Shown here piece after piece: positions 36,657-46,455 of a stretch of 64,000 bases of DNA. Under the pieces are notes generated by a model. That model saw only the letters and a program-made list of their open reading frames with translations. It did no database searches and had not been told where the DNA came from. The stretch covers positions 372,001 through 436,000 of the forward strand of contig NZ_JACSDI010000001.1 of the NCBI RefSeq assembly GCF_022410515.1. The letters are read 5' to 3'. The DNA comes from Shewanella cutis (GTDB lineage Bacteria; Pseudomonadota; Gammaproteobacteria; Enterobacterales; Shewanellaceae). The first letter of the stretch is position 1; every line of letters starts with the position of its first letter. Made by a program: the position numbers and the translations under genes.

Positions 36657-36657
36657 A

Positions 36658-37575
36658 CTAGTGAATTCCACCTACACGTTCAAAACGGACACCGCTCGGT
36701 AGCCAAGTAGGGAGAAAGTCGGCTTTAGTACGGTCAAACTCAAAACTGATCCAGATAGCAACCGCTTTACCGACAAGATTTTCTTCAGGCACAAAACCCC
36801 AGAAACGGCTGTCAGTACTGTTATCACGGTTGTCGCCCATTGCAAAGTAATGACCTTCAGGAACAAGGAATTCACCCGCGGGTAAATCACCATCACGCTT
36901 GAAGTAACCCAGCATATCCGGACGACTTGGGTTGATTAAAATATCGTGAGCCACTTCACCGAGCTGTTCTTTATAGCGAAGTAAAGGCACACCATCTTGG
37001 CTGAAATCACCACGACTCACTTCAGTGCGCGCCACGAGTTCTGGCTCTGGGCACTGGGTTTGATCTGCGCCACAGGCTTTCTGGATCATTAACTGCTTGT
37101 TGCGGTAGATAATCCTATCACCCGGTAAGCCCACCACACGCTTGATATAGTCAATCTGAGGATTCTCAGGGTATTTAAAGACAATCACATCACCCCGTTT
37201 TGGCTCGCCCGTTTCAATCAGTTTAGTGCGCCAAACGGGATCTTTTAGACCATAACTAAACTTTTCCACCAAAATAAAATCGCCCACTAACAGGGTTGGC
37301 ATCATAGAACCCGACGGGATTTGGAATGGTTCATAAATAAACGAGCGTAGGATGAGCACAAAGGCAATCACCGGAAAGATGGAGTGCGCAGTCTCAACCA
37401 CGGTAGACTCGCGAATAATATTATATTCGGCTTCCTCAGTTAAATTGGCCTGAGAAGCCTTTGCCAAGGCTAATCTTTCGCGGCGTTTGGGCGCAAATAC
37501 CAGCACATCGATTAACCAGATCAGCCCTGAAATCAGGGTGACTAGCACTAAAATAATGGAAAAATAGGCTGCCAT
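36658..37575 (-). CDS. lepB: Signal peptidase I
   Basis: LepB removes signal peptides from exported proteins at the periplasmic face. The 305-residue protein has an N-terminal membrane anchor (about 3-25) and a second membrane segment (about 62-80). The catalytic Ser90 lies in [16 protein letters not shown] and the catalytic Lys145 in [13 protein letters not shown], the same numbers as in E. coli. [23 protein letters not shown] near 255 completes the S26 signature. It lies between lepA and rnc in the normal order, with rnc starting 1 bp after its stop. Confidence 0.97.
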   Translation of the reverse strand: MAAYFSIILVLVTLISGLIWLIDVLVFAPKRRERLALAKASQANLTEEAEYNIIRESTVVETAHSIFPVIAFVLILRSFIYEPFQIPSGSMMPTLLVGDFILVEKFSYGLKDPVWRTKLIETGEPKRGDVIVFKYPENPQIDYIKRVVGLPGDRIIYRNKQLMIQKACGADQTQCPEPELVARTEVSRGDFSQDGVPLLRYKEQLGEVAHDILINPSRPDMLGYFKRDGDLPAGEFLVPEGHYFAMGDNRDNSTDSRFWGFVPEENLVGKAVAIWISFEFDRTKADFLPTWLPSGVRFERVGGIH

Positions 37576-37753
37576 TGCTTATTGAACTCCTGCCTTGAAA
37601 TGTAAAGATCCAAACTTAGCGAATATTGTGTTTCGACACGCGAACTTTAGTTAACTTACCGTATTTCTTAAAAAACACCACAAAACATACGATAAGCTAA
37701 ATAAAGCGCCGCAAACTGCGGCGCAATAGTAGCTAAATTGTATTTATCGAGTG

Positions 37754-39544
37754 TTACTCGTTTAGCTTAAGTACCGCTAAGAATGCCTCCTGTGGCACCT
37801 CAACGTTACCGACTTGTTTCATCCGTTTCTTACCCTCTTTTTGTTTATTTAAGAGTTTCTTCTTACGAGAAACGTCACCACCATAACACTTAGCCGTTAC
37901 GTCTTTACGTAACGCTTTTACGGTAGAACGGGCAATAATCTGACTACCGACCGCAGCTTGAATCGCGATATCAAACATCTGCCGCGGAATAAGCTCTTTC
38001 ATCTTCTCAACCAGTGCTAAACCACGATGACGAATATTCGAACGGTGTATAATCATCGCCAGCGCATCCACTCGGTCGCCGTTGATCAGAATATCTAAAC
38101 GCACCATGTCCGCAGGATCGAAGCGAATAAAGTTGTACTCTAATGACGCATAACCACGGCTCGTTGATTTTAAGCGGTCAAAAAAGTCCATTACCACTTC
38201 CGCCATTGGCAGATGGTAAGTCACGGCCACTTGGTTACCATGGTAAACCATGTTCACTTGAGTACCGCGTTTTTCAATACACAGGGTAATCACGTTACCT
38301 AAGTATTCTTTGGGTACTAAAATGTTGGCTTCAACAATCGGCTCACGCATTTCTTCGATGTTGTTAATTGCAGGTAAATCTGCAGGGTTATCAACATAGA
38401 TGGTTTCGCCACTCGTCATTAGCACTTCATAGACTACGGTAGGTGCGGTCGTGATCAGGTCAAGATCATATTCGCGCTCTAACCGTTCTTGAATGATTTC
38501 CATGTGGAGCAGGCCTAAATAGCCAATACGGAAACCAAAGCCTAACGCAGATGAACTTTCAGGTTCAAAGAACAATGAGGCATCGTTCAGGCTGAGTTTG
38601 TTCAGTGCATCACGGAAGTTTTCATATTCATCGGTAGAAATCGGGAACACACCGGCATAAACCTGTGGCTTCACTTTTTTAAAGCCGGGTAATGGCTTAT
38701 CGGCACCATTTTTAGCCAATGTTAAAGTATCACCGACTGGCGCACCGTGAATTTCTTTAATCCCTGCGATAACAAAACCAACTTCACCGGTTTTCAGCTC
38801 GGTTTTATCGGTTTGTTTTGGCGTGAAAATACCGACACGATCCGCAGTGTGGTTTTGTCCAGTAGACATCACCTTGAACTTATCGCCTTTCTTCAGCACA
38901 CCGTGTTTAATACGCACTAAAGAAACAACGCCTAAGTAACTGTCAAACCAAGAGTCAATAATAAGGGCTTGCAGCGGCGCATCTGGGTTGCCTTCTGGCG
39001 GCGGAATTTGCTCGACGATGACTTCTAATACATCATCAATACCCACACCGGTTTTTGCAGAACAACGCACAGCGTTCATCGCATCGATACCAACGATGTC
39101 TTCGATCTCGGCGGCAACGCGCTCAGGATCAGCCTGAGGTAAGTCGATTTTGTTCAGAATGGGCACGACGTCTAGATTCATATCCAGCGCGGTGTAACAG
39201 TTCGCCAACGTCTGAGCTTCAACGCCTTGGCCAGCATCAACCACGAGCAGAGCCCCCTCACAGGCGGCTAATGAACGAGATACTTCATAGGAAAAGTCAA
39301 CGTGACCAGGGGTGTCAATAAAGTTGAGTTGGTACGTTTCGCCATTTTTGGCTTTATATTCCAACGTAACGCTCTGCGCCTTAATGGTGATACCGCGTTC
39401 ACGCTCTAGATCCATAGAATCAAGAACTTGGGCATCCATTTCACGGTCGCTTAAACCGCCACAAACCTGAATAAGACGATCTGACAGCGTCGATTTACCA
39501 TGGTCGATATGGGCAATAATTGAGAAGTTTCTAATGTGTTTCAT
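37754..39544 (-). CDS. lepA: Elongation factor 4 (LepA)
   Basis: LepA is a ribosomal GTPase that back-translocates or remodels ribosomes under stress. The 596-residue protein begins [24 protein letters not shown]. It has the G-domain motifs [17 protein letters not shown] and NKIDLP and an EF-G-like domain III. The unique C-terminal domain has [19 protein letters not shown] and [26 protein letters not shown]. The length is exactly that of the family. It heads lepA-lepB-rnc-era-recO-pdxJ-acpS and lies 167 bp downstream of rseC. Confidence 0.98.
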   Translation of the reverse strand: MKHIRNFSIIAHIDHGKSTLSDRLIQVCGGLSDREMDAQVLDSMDLERERGITIKAQSVTLEYKAKNGETYQLNFIDTPGHVDFSYEVSRSLAACEGALLVVDAGQGVEAQTLANCYTALDMNLDVVPILNKIDLPQADPERVAAEIEDIVGIDAMNAVRCSAKTGVGIDDVLEVIVEQIPPPEGNPDAPLQALIIDSWFDSYLGVVSLVRIKHGVLKKGDKFKVMSTGQNHTADRVGIFTPKQTDKTELKTGEVGFVIAGIKEIHGAPVGDTLTLAKNGADKPLPGFKKVKPQVYAGVFPISTDEYENFRDALNKLSLNDASLFFEPESSSALGFGFRIGYLGLLHMEIIQERLEREYDLDLITTAPTVVYEVLMTSGETIYVDNPADLPAINNIEEMREPIVEANILVPKEYLGNVITLCIEKRGTQVNMVYHGNQVAVTYHLPMAEVVMDFFDRLKSTSRGYASLEYNFIRFDPADMVRLDILINGDRVDALAMIIHRSNIRHRGLALVEKMKELIPRQMFDIAIQAAVGSQIIARSTVKALRKDVTAKCYGGDVSRKKKLLNKQKEGKKRMKQVGNVEVPQEAFLAVLKLNE

Positions 39545-39711
39545 TATGCTGCTATGACTAATACTGAAAAATGGATACGGTTCAAAGGTGGGAAATTGTA
39601 CCTGATTGCGGATTCAATACCAATCAGATTCACTCATAGTTCTCTTTATGTCGAAAAATGCAGCCCACCGAGAGAGTTTACTGTTTGGATGAGATAGATA
39701 ACAAGATGAAA

Positions 39712-40185
39712 TTAAACGGGTAATTTATCTAAACTGATCCCTGCACCTAAATAAGCCAAAATGACAGGTTGCGAATCTACTTCAAGCTGTTTTGCCTTAC
39801 GTTTTCCAATCAACCACGCAGTGATAGCACCTAAAGTTGCGAACCCTATCGCACTGAGATCAGCATTGATTTGAAATAGACCTGCAAAAAACTGCCCTGA
39901 TAAGGCGCCACAAAATAAGCCAAGCAGGGGCATCAAATAAACCAACGCCGCCGCTTTGAGGAGCACACTCTCAGGTAGTCCCAATTTCAGCAGTTCACCA
40001 ACCTCGCAGGTACGTTCAGTCTGAATGGAGAATTGTTGTGTCTTTGCCGAAAAGGCCTGGGCAACCGCCGACGTACCGCAAGACTCGCTACTGCTGCAGC
40101 TTTTACAGGTACTTTTAAGCTCTACCTCAACGGTGAGCCAACCTTGATTATCGCAGGCGACAACCCGCGCCACTTCTTCCATCAT
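39712..40185 (-). CDS. rseC: Sigma-E positive regulator RseC
   Basis: RseC is an inner-membrane protein that acts positively on sigma E; homologues RsxC/RseC-like serve electron-transfer machines. The 157-residue protein has an N-terminal Cys cluster CKSCSSSESCG (about 28-38), two hydrophobic helices (about 80-100 and 105-125) and a basic tail (LIGKRKAKQLEVD). It is the last gene of rpoE-rseA-rseB-rseC, 11 bp after rseB. Confidence 0.93.
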   Translation of the reverse strand: MMEEVARVVACDNQGWLTVEVELKSTCKSCSSSESCGTSAVAQAFSAKTQQFSIQTERTCEVGELLKLGLPESVLLKAAALVYLMPLLGLFCGALSGQFFAGLFQINADLSAIGFATLGAITAWLIGKRKAKQLEVDSQPVILAYLGAGISLDKLPV

Positions 40186-40196
40186 AATAAGAGGCC

Positions 40197-41129
40197 TTAT
40201 TCTAACATCAGACTTTTCGCGATACGGGCCAAGGTTTCTGTCGGCACTTTACCCACAGCCACCACTTCAGCATTACCCACTTTTTCAGACACCAAAGACA
40301 AGCCATTACGAGTAATTAACTCTTCGGGTAATGGCGTAGAGCCAGCCCGTGCGACATAGACGGAAATATTGGCTAAACCGTCTGTTAACGCAATATATTC
40401 AACCGCCTCGTGACTGCCAATTAAACGGTGGTGGTCACGCACCACCACACTAAATCCAGCTGGTAACCAAGAAAACTGCCAATTTTGTCCATCTTGGCGC
40501 TCAGCCTGATCAATAACCGCTGGCCATTCTTGCTTATAGGCTTCCTGCAGAATCGATGGCGGCTCCTTTAACTCTATAAGCTCAATCACCATCAGCTGTT
40601 CAAGTAATTGTTTATCTTGAGTCAACATGTCATATCTGAGTGGCAGATAAGTGTCCATATCCAGCCAAATTTGAAAACCATATCGGTATTCGTCATTAGG
40701 CAATAAACGAATCATTTGCCCAGGGCGCCCTGCAATACGAGTGCGGCCTCCCATCACAAATTGATAGCCGACTTCCAAATCACTCATTTGGGATGAGAAA
40801 GCTGCTGGCCATACACCCTGAATATGGTTTGAGAGGATACTGTAAGCGGGTTGATCGTGTTCAATAAAGGTGACTCGATTACCCACTCTGACCGCATTTT
40901 TTGGTGGGCCATTGAGGTACTCAAGAAACGCAACTTCTTGATTATTCACCTTACCGTGAAGATAAACCAAAGGCCGAATGTGATCGGCCTGAAGTTGTAT
41001 AATCGATGCTTTGAACTCTTTCTCTTTTAAAGCTTGGCTCATTTTCTCAAGCCAGACTTTTGCAGGCATATCTTCCTGCGCCACTGCAGGAAATACCAAG
41101 GCCAATAAAGCCAACAGGATTAGACGCAA
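40197..41129 (-). CDS. rseB: Sigma-E regulatory protein RseB
   Basis: RseB is a periplasmic sensor that binds RseA and shields it from the protease DegS. The 310-residue protein begins with a signal peptide (MRLILLALLALVFPAVAQED, cleaved near 18). It has the large N-terminal LolA/LolB-like domain (FIEHDQPAYSILSNHIQGVWPAAF) and the C-terminal domain (GFSVVVRDHHRLIGSHEAVEYIALTDGLANISVYV). It lies 12 bp after rseA. Confidence 0.95.
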   Translation of the reverse strand: MRLILLALLALVFPAVAQEDMPAKVWLEKMSQALKEKEFKASIIQLQADHIRPLVYLHGKVNNQEVAFLEYLNGPPKNAVRVGNRVTFIEHDQPAYSILSNHIQGVWPAAFSSQMSDLEVGYQFVMGGRTRIAGRPGQMIRLLPNDEYRYGFQIWLDMDTYLPLRYDMLTQDKQLLEQLMVIELIELKEPPSILQEAYKQEWPAVIDQAERQDGQNWQFSWLPAGFSVVVRDHHRLIGSHEAVEYIALTDGLANISVYVARAGSTPLPEELITRNGLSLVSEKVGNAEVVAVGKVPTETLARIAKSLMLE

Positions 41130-41141
41130 GCTAACTCCTTA

Positions 41142-41771
41142 CTACTGATTGACAGGAACGGGAATAACCTCGCTATTGTCTTCTACAACGGCCCCCGTAT
41201 TCAATCGTTGTTGTAACATATGATCCTGAATATACGTATTAATTCTACGACGTTGCTCATTCATTTGATCATTGGTGTAGCTCTGATTTTGTTGCACAGG
41301 CCCCGTCTGTAAGCTTACTGGGGAAGCACTACCGACTAAAGGACGAGTGATTAGCACAGGCGATGGCGACGTTGCATCATCGGCAGTTTGATTGAAGTTT
41401 TGCACACCGACAATGGCAAACATTGCCACGGTTGCAGCAATCGCATACTGACCAAACTGCTTAAATAGCGGCACGACTCGGCTACCCCGCCCATTAACAG
41501 CAATTTGCCCCGGAGCGACAGGAGTATTGACTTCAGGTGCTGAGACTTGAGGCGAGACAATGGCAGGCTCAAGATCAATTGCTGCAGCAATACTAGCACT
41601 AAGGTCGAATGCCATAGTCTGGGGTAATTCCCCCCGCATGGCATCACCTATCAAATGATAGTTGCGCCATTTATTATGTGAATGCGTATCGGCAGCAAGC
41701 TCTGCCATCGTCTGCACATCTGTCTCTCCATCGACAGCGGCTGATACCCATTCTTGACCTAATTTATCCAT
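41142..41771 (-). CDS. rseA: Anti-sigma-E factor RseA
   Basis: RseA holds sigma E inactive at the inner membrane and is degraded stepwise by DegS and RseP in envelope stress. The 209-residue protein has the N-terminal sigma-binding domain (MDKLGQEWVSAAVDGETD to LIGDAMRGELPQTM, about 1-60), one membrane helix (about 110-128, QYAIAATVAMFAIVGVQNF) and a periplasmic tail rich in Gln/Asn. It lies 42 bp after rpoE and before rseB, the standard operon. Confidence 0.96.
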   Translation of the reverse strand: MDKLGQEWVSAAVDGETDVQTMAELAADTHSHNKWRNYHLIGDAMRGELPQTMAFDLSASIAAAIDLEPAIVSPQVSAPEVNTPVAPGQIAVNGRGSRVVPLFKQFGQYAIAATVAMFAIVGVQNFNQTADDATSPSPVLITRPLVGSASPVSLQTGPVQQNQSYTNDQMNEQRRRINTYIQDHMLQQRLNTGAVVEDNSEVIPVPVNQ

Positions 41772-41813
41772 TGTTCACCTGTCTAAATTTAAGGGTTTTC
41801 TTAAAATAGGAAT

Positions 41814-42392
41814 TTACTCTTCCAGCAAAGGCTGGAGCTTTTTATCGATTGCTTCACGGGCACGAAAGATACGAGATCTTACCGTTCCTACAGGGCAATC
41901 CATGATGATGGCAATATCTTCGTAACTCATCCCATCAAGTTCACGCAATGAAATCGCCATACGTAATTCTTCAGGCAATGTTTCTAATGTTTCGAAAACC
42001 ACTTTTTTGATTTCGTCCGATAACATTAGTCGCTCTGGGGAGGCAAACTCCTTTAGCGCATCACTGCCTTCGTAATATTCGGCATCCTCAGCATCCACAT
42101 CATTTGCAGGAGCTCTACGCCCCTGAGACACGAGGTAATTCTTTGCCGTATTAACGGCTATGCGGTACAACCAGGTATAAAACGCACTTTCTCCGCGAAA
42201 GTTTGGCAAAGCTCGATAAGCTTTGATAAACGCTTCCTGTGCAACATCAGTAACATCTGCTTGGTTACGCACATAGCGTGAAATCAAGCTAATCACTTTA
42301 CTCTGATATTTAAGCACTAACAGGTTAAAAGCGTTTTTATCACCCCGTTGTACGCGCTCAACTAATTGTTGATCACTTATTTGTCCACTCAT
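41814..42392 (-). CDS. rpoE: RNA polymerase sigma-E factor
   Basis: RpoE is the extracytoplasmic-stress sigma factor. The 192-residue protein has sigma region 2 (DQQLVERVQRGDKNAFNLLVLKYQSKVISLISRYV ... DVTDVAQEAFIKAYRALPNFRGES) and region 4 (TLPEELRMAISLRELDGMSYEDIAIIMDCPVGTVRSRIFRAREAID), as in E. coli. It is divergent from nadB, the E. coli arrangement. A sigma-E promoter lies upstream, so it is autoregulated. Confidence 0.98.
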   Translation of the reverse strand: MSGQISDQQLVERVQRGDKNAFNLLVLKYQSKVISLISRYVRNQADVTDVAQEAFIKAYRALPNFRGESAFYTWLYRIAVNTAKNYLVSQGRRAPANDVDAEDAEYYEGSDALKEFASPERLMLSDEIKKVVFETLETLPEELRMAISLRELDGMSYEDIAIIMDCPVGTVRSRIFRAREAIDKKLQPLLEE

Positions 42393-42456
42393 CCGAGCCG
42401 ACTTCTCCCAAATCTAAAATGCTGATTTCTCAGTCGCTCGAATCATATTCACTTAT

Positions 42457-42484
42457 GTAGACTCGCGTGCTTTGAAAAAGTTCT
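42457..42484 (-). promoter_or_regulatory. Sigma-E-dependent promoter of rpoE
   Basis: On the minus strand AGAACTT (42478-42484) is followed after 16 bp by TCTAC (42457-42461). The E. coli sigma-E promoter of rpoE has GGAACTT, 16 bp and TCTAA, so the spacing agrees exactly and each element differs by one base. The 5' leader would be about 60 nt before the rpoE ATG at 42392. A separate TATAAT-like box a few bases upstream may be a sigma-70 promoter. Confidence 0.75.
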
Positions 42485-42581
42485 AAAAATTATACAAAAA
42501 AAGTAAGGTTAAAAGGAAAGTACCCATAATTCGTCAGTTGGTTTACCATAGATGGTACTCTCAGTCATAGCATGATACCCG

Positions 42582-44195
42582 ATGAAACAAGTAGTTGAAC
42601 ACCAATCTGACATATTAGTCATAGGTAGCGGTGCCGCAGGTCTGACACTAGCTTTGCATCTTGCTGAAAAAGCAAACGTAATTCTGCTCTCAAAAGGCCC
42701 ACTCTGTGAAGGGTCAACATACTACGCCCAAGGCGGTATCGCCTCTGTCTTCGACGAAAGTGACACGATTGAATCCCACGTGGCCGATACATTAGTCGCT
42801 GGTGCAGGTTTGTGCGATAAAGACGTAGTGACTTTTACCGCCGAAAATGCCAAGAGTGCAATGCAGTGGCTTATCGAATGTGGGGTCGCCTTCGATAAAG
42901 AAGAAGCCGCAGGCAATAATCCCAAAGACGCGCCTTATCATCTTACGCGCGAAGGCGGCCATAGCCATAGACGCATTCTGCATGCTGCGGATGCGACAGG
43001 CAAAGAAGTACAGACTACGCTACAAGAACGTGCCCTCGCCCACCCTAATATTCAAGTTTTAGAGCGCTATAACGCCATCGACCTTATCACCACTCGCAAA
43101 TTAAACCGCCCCGGCAATCGCGTTTTAGGTGCCTATGTGTGGAACCGTAATGCTGAGCAAGTGGAAACGATCAAGGCTAAATTTGTCGCCTTAGCCACGG
43201 GTGGTAGCTCCAAGGTTTACCAGTATACATCCAATCCCGATGTCGCTAGCGGTGATGGTATTGCGATGGCTTGGCGTGCAGGGTGCCGCGTTGCCAATAT
43301 GGAATTCAATCAATTTCATCCAACCTGTCTTTACCATGCCGACGCGCGCAATTTCCTGCTAACCGAAGCATTGCGCGGTGAAGGTGCTTATTTACGCCGC
43401 CCTGATGGCAGCCGCTTTATGCCAGACTTTGATGAACGAGCTGAGTTAGCACCTCGAGACATCGTTGCCCGCGCCATCGACTATGAGATGAAACGTCTCG
43501 GTGCAGATTGTGTGTATCTGGATATCAGCCATAAAGATGCTGACTTTGTGATGAAGCATTTCCCGACCATTTACAGTCGCTGCTTAGAACTCGGTATCGA
43601 TATTACTAAGGACGCCATTCCAGTGGTTCCCGCTGCCCACTATACCTGCGGTGGCGTCATGACTGACCTGCATGGTCAAACCGATCTCAATGGTCTCTAT
43701 GCCATTGGTGAAGTTGCTTATACTGGCTTACATGGCGCCAATCGCCTTGCCAGTAACTCACTACTTGAGTGTCTCGTGTTTGCCCGTGCAGCCTCTGAAG
43801 ATATTGAGAGCCAACTACACAAGATCCCATTACCTGGGCACATTCCGGCGTGGGACGAGAGTAAAGTCTCCAACTCGGATGAAGAAGTGGTTATTGCCCA
43901 CAATTGGCACGAACTGCGCCTGTTTATGTGGGACTATGTGGGCATCGTTCGCTCGGATAAGCGTTTGGAGCGCGCGCTACGCCGCTGCTTGATGTTACAG
44001 CAAGAAATCCAAGAGTATTACAGCAACTTCAGAGTCAGTAATAATCTGCTTGAACTGCGTAACTTAGTGCAAGTGGCGGAACTGATTATCCGCTGCGCGA
44101 TGGATCGAAAAGAAAGCCGTGGCCTGCACTACAATATTGATCATCCTGAAAAGTTAGATTCACCGCTACCGACCATTTTGCAACCAGAAAAATAA
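42582..44195 (+). CDS. nadB: L-aspartate oxidase
   Basis: NadB oxidises L-aspartate to iminoaspartate for quinolinate and NAD synthesis. The 537-residue flavoprotein begins [31 protein letters not shown] with the FAD dinucleotide fold. It has [44 protein letters not shown] and [51 protein letters not shown] lies near the end of the FAD domain. The length is normal. It is divergent from rpoE and has its own terminator. Confidence 0.98.
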   Translation: MKQVVEHQSDILVIGSGAAGLTLALHLAEKANVILLSKGPLCEGSTYYAQGGIASVFDESDTIESHVADTLVAGAGLCDKDVVTFTAENAKSAMQWLIECGVAFDKEEAAGNNPKDAPYHLTREGGHSHRRILHAADATGKEVQTTLQERALAHPNIQVLERYNAIDLITTRKLNRPGNRVLGAYVWNRNAEQVETIKAKFVALATGGSSKVYQYTSNPDVASGDGIAMAWRAGCRVANMEFNQFHPTCLYHADARNFLLTEALRGEGAYLRRPDGSRFMPDFDERAELAPRDIVARAIDYEMKRLGADCVYLDISHKDADFVMKHFPTIYSRCLELGIDITKDAIPVVPAAHYTCGGVMTDLHGQTDLNGLYAIGEVAYTGLHGANRLASNSLLECLVFARAASEDIESQLHKIPLPGHIPAWDESKVSNSDEEVVIAHNWHELRLFMWDYVGIVRSDKRLERALRRCLMLQQEIQEYYSNFRVSNNLLELRNLVQVAELIIRCAMDRKESRGLHYNIDHPEKLDSPLPTILQPEK

Positions 44196-44222
44196 GCTTG
44201 TCGTTTAACTTAAGCAGGTGAC

Positions 44223-44258
44223 GCGGGCTAAATCTTATCCCAGATTTAGCCCGCTTTG
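44223..44258 (+). terminator. Terminator after nadB
   Basis: GCGGGCTAAATCT-TATCCC-AGATTTAGCCCGC is a perfect 13-bp stem followed by TTTGCTTT, 27 bp after the nadB stop. The neighbouring genes on the other side read towards it, so it may serve both. Confidence 0.85.
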
Positions 44259-44310
44259 CTTTGATGAGGGCAAGTTTTCAAACCCGAGCACTCCGATTAG
44301 GAATTAGCGA

Positions 44311-44751
44311 TTAGGGATTAGCGTTTGGACTCGATAGTTTATTTTTCGCTTTGAATAATAGACGGCACAGATGACGATAGTCATCATCGCTAAACATGTC
44401 AGCCCACAGGGGTAAAAGATGCAACTTATCGCCAGACTCATAGTAAACAAGGCAGATAAAAGGCGTTATCCAAGTTCGCGATAATACGCGAAAATCCTCG
44501 CCAGTAGATAACCGCCCATCCCCTTTGCCATTAAGTTCAAAACGGCAAGACCATGTCCTCAGCCGCCATAGCTGATAACTCAAAAAGCTCACCATCAATA
44601 GGGAAAATACCAACTGAAGCCCAAACCATAATGGGTGTTCAGACTGTGGCCAAATAAGTAAAGAACTACCGCAAACACAAACAAAAACGACCAACGACAA
44701 TCGTTGGTCGAAGGAGGCTTTTACACTAAAACTATGGCGCCGCTCGTCCAC
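44311..44751 (-). CDS. cptA: YgfX/CptA-type membrane protein
   Basis: This 146-residue protein has two hydrophobic helices close to the N-terminus (about 18-35 and 40-60). A soluble C-terminal part includes RTWITPFICLVYYESGDKLHLLPLWADMFSDDDYRHLCRLLF, typical of the YgfX family. In E. coli YgfX (CptA) was described as a toxin acting on cell-division proteins, with SdhE as antitoxin, but this is debated. The start is a GTG at 44751 that overlaps sdhE by 20 bp, the usual pair. A better ribosome-binding site is not visible. Confidence 0.82.
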   Translation of the reverse strand: MDERRHSFSVKASFDQRLSLVVFVCVCGSSLLIWPQSEHPLWFGLQLVFSLLMVSFLSYQLWRLRTWSCRFELNGKGDGRLSTGEDFRVLSRTWITPFICLVYYESGDKLHLLPLWADMFSDDDYRHLCRLLFKAKNKLSSPNANP

Positions 44752-44980
44752 GGACTTGTACTACCATACGGGCAAGCTCTGGATCTGGACATACTTCATG
44801 GCCCATAAACCATGCAAATAATTCAGGATCTTCACACTCGAGCAAACGAATAAACAAGGCTTTATCTTCATCTGACAAGTCCTGATAAACGTTTTCAACG
44901 AAAGGCTGGAACAACACGTCCAATTCGAGCATTCCGCGGCGACATGCCCAGCGGACCCGAGCAATATTCATTAACTCCAA
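44732..44980 (-). CDS. sdhE: FAD assembly factor SdhE
   Basis: SdhE promotes covalent attachment of FAD to succinate dehydrogenase and fumarate reductase. The protein contains the flavinylation motif RGMLELD in RVRWACRRGMLELDVLFQPFVENVY, followed by ALFIRLLECEDPELFAWFMGHEVCPDPEL. Three starts are possible. They are an ATG at 45010 with a weak ribosome-binding site, a TTG at 44980 with GGGAG eight bases upstream, and an ATG at 44971. The TTG gives an N-terminus of the usual length before the RxxW motif, so I use it. It precedes cptA with a 20-bp overlap. Confidence 0.85.
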   Translation of the reverse strand: MELMNIARVRWACRRGMLELDVLFQPFVENVYQDLSDEDKALFIRLLECEDPELFAWFMGHEVCPDPELARMVVQVRGRAAP

Positions 44981-45063
44981 GTTAATTTCTCCCAAAACAA
45001 AATTCGCCATAGTCTACCAGTTCAGTCAGTTGAGTGTCGATGCAAGTAGCGTGGAAACTAGGT

Positions 45064-45972
45064 TTAACACTGCTGTACTTGGGTATCTAATCCAGCAAAT
45101 AAATCACTAAAATCAGTTTCTAACAGGCGCTTAACCGCTGGATGCTGGATCATCCGCTCGGCAAACATCACATGGTATTCTTCTTTCACATCGAGCGTTT
45201 CACCGAGTAAATGCATGCCGTGGGAAACCACTTCTTGCGGATAAACCGAAGGCGTTACAAAGATCCCACGTTTAAGGTAGCCAAAAGCCTTCATCATGGC
45301 CGCATCATCAAACTCGCCTAAAATACTCACGTTGAGATTTTGCTCATCAAACCAACGATACAATTGTTGCCCAAGCGATGTTCTTCGACCGGGGATCAAC
45401 AGCGGTCCTTGCTCTAAACAGGCGGGAAAATCGGCGCTGTAGGTTTCGGCAGAAAAAAAGCTCACACCACATTCACCCAGTTTTTTCGATAAAATCTCGG
45501 GATATTTAAGCGACTCACCCGCACAATCGGAGAGGATCATATCCAGTTTATGCTCGCGTAAACGGGACATTAAGCTTTCGTGAGTCGCTTCATAACAGGC
45601 AAGGTGCATTGAACCATCATTAGGCACAACCGAGAGCAACACTCGGCTTGATAATGCTTTCGATAACGCATCGGCAATTCCGACCTCAAATAGAATGGCA
45701 TCATCTTTTTGATAGTTAAGTAAATCAAGCATCTCATAGCTTAAGGAAAACATCCTGTCGGCATAGCGAAAGACGAGCTCTCCAAGCTCTGTGGCCTCAA
45801 GGTTACGTCCAACACGTTTAAATAAACTGCCGTTTAGCCTATCTTCTAAGGCACGAATTTGACCGGTAATGGTTTGTGGAGTCAAATAAAGGGCTTCTGC
45901 CGCCTTAGCCACAGAGCCCTTCTTCTTGATCATCCAAAAGTAGTAGAGATGATTGTAATTGAGATGCAGCAT
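45064..45972 (-). CDS. nhaR: LysR-type activator NhaR
   Basis: NhaR is a sodium-responsive transcription activator of nhaA. The protein of about 302 residues begins MLHLNYNHLYYFWMIKKKGSVAKAAEALYLTPQTITGQIRALEDRL, very close to E. coli NhaR, with the winged helix-turn-helix at about 18-40. The effector domain follows (GELVFRYADRMFSLSYEMLDLL and HKLDMILSDCAGESL). The open frame reaches 46008, but the ATG at 45972 gives the family start. It lies beyond a small gene downstream of nhaA on the same strand. Confidence 0.94.
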   Translation of the reverse strand: MLHLNYNHLYYFWMIKKKGSVAKAAEALYLTPQTITGQIRALEDRLNGSLFKRVGRNLEATELGELVFRYADRMFSLSYEMLDLLNYQKDDAILFEVGIADALSKALSSRVLLSVVPNDGSMHLACYEATHESLMSRLREHKLDMILSDCAGESLKYPEILSKKLGECGVSFFSAETYSADFPACLEQGPLLIPGRRTSLGQQLYRWFDEQNLNVSILGEFDDAAMMKAFGYLKRGIFVTPSVYPQEVVSHGMHLLGETLDVKEEYHVMFAERMIQHPAVKRLLETDFSDLFAGLDTQVQQC

Positions 45973-46066
45973 CGCCAAAGAGCTTCCTATTAGGGATGCC
46001 ACAGCCATTGATGCTGTGGCAAATCGGGTAGCAATGACTCAGCTTAACAATAATGAGTCAATACTT

Positions 46067-46453
46067 CTATTTTAAACGCTGGCAATCCAACAAGTTAACC
46101 ACAATTCCTTGAAGCTGCTCTAAATCTGCGGCAGTGCCAGTGCTAACCGCTTCCGTTACCCCTGAAACGAGACTGTCACGGTCAGGAATACGACTAGCAC
46201 AATAAGTACGGTTTGCCTCTTGGAAACGTTTACCACCGCGGTACTTTAATGCCCGAGACTCATAGCCATTGGTTTCAAGCCTTGCGCCTAATGCTTCAGG
46301 TTTAAACATCAATGCCCCATCAACGATTCCCTCAAGGTAGCTTTGACAGGTTTGTGATGCGACATCCTTGTTACAGGCATCGATTTGCGTCGCCATGGCG
46401 CTTGAAGATAATGTAAACAGTGCTGCAATTCCTACCAATTTCATATTTATCAT
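46067..46453 (-). CDS. Small secreted protein of unknown function
   Basis: This 128-residue protein has a clear signal peptide (MKLVGIAALFTLSSSAMATQ, cleavage after Ala-x-Ala around residue 21). Four or more Cys residues follow in the mature part, at C27, C36, C84 and the C-terminal LLDCQRLK. The pattern CQSYLEGIVDGALM ... TYCASRIPDRDSLVSGVTEAV ... LLDC resembles small disulfide proteins of the Rap1a/Tai immunity type; this is a pattern impression only. GGAG lies seven bases before 46453, which fixes that start. It lies 2 bp after nhaA and upstream of nhaR, so it is probably co-transcribed with nhaA. Confidence 0.8.
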   Translation of the reverse strand: MINMKLVGIAALFTLSSSAMATQIDACNKDVASQTCQSYLEGIVDGALMFKPEALGARLETNGYESRALKYRGGKRFQEANRTYCASRIPDRDSLVSGVTEAVSTGTAADLEQLQGIVVNLLDCQRLK

Positions 46454-46455
46454 AG

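Noticed and set aside
39615..39640. ATACCAATC end like that of the MITE, between lepA and rseC
   Set aside because: Only one short end matches and no second end or inner stems were found, so a copy or remnant cannot be claimed.
44295..44321. Two copies of CGATTAGG(A/G)ATTAG near the cptA stop
   Set aside because: Only two imperfect 14-bp units are present, too few to call an array.
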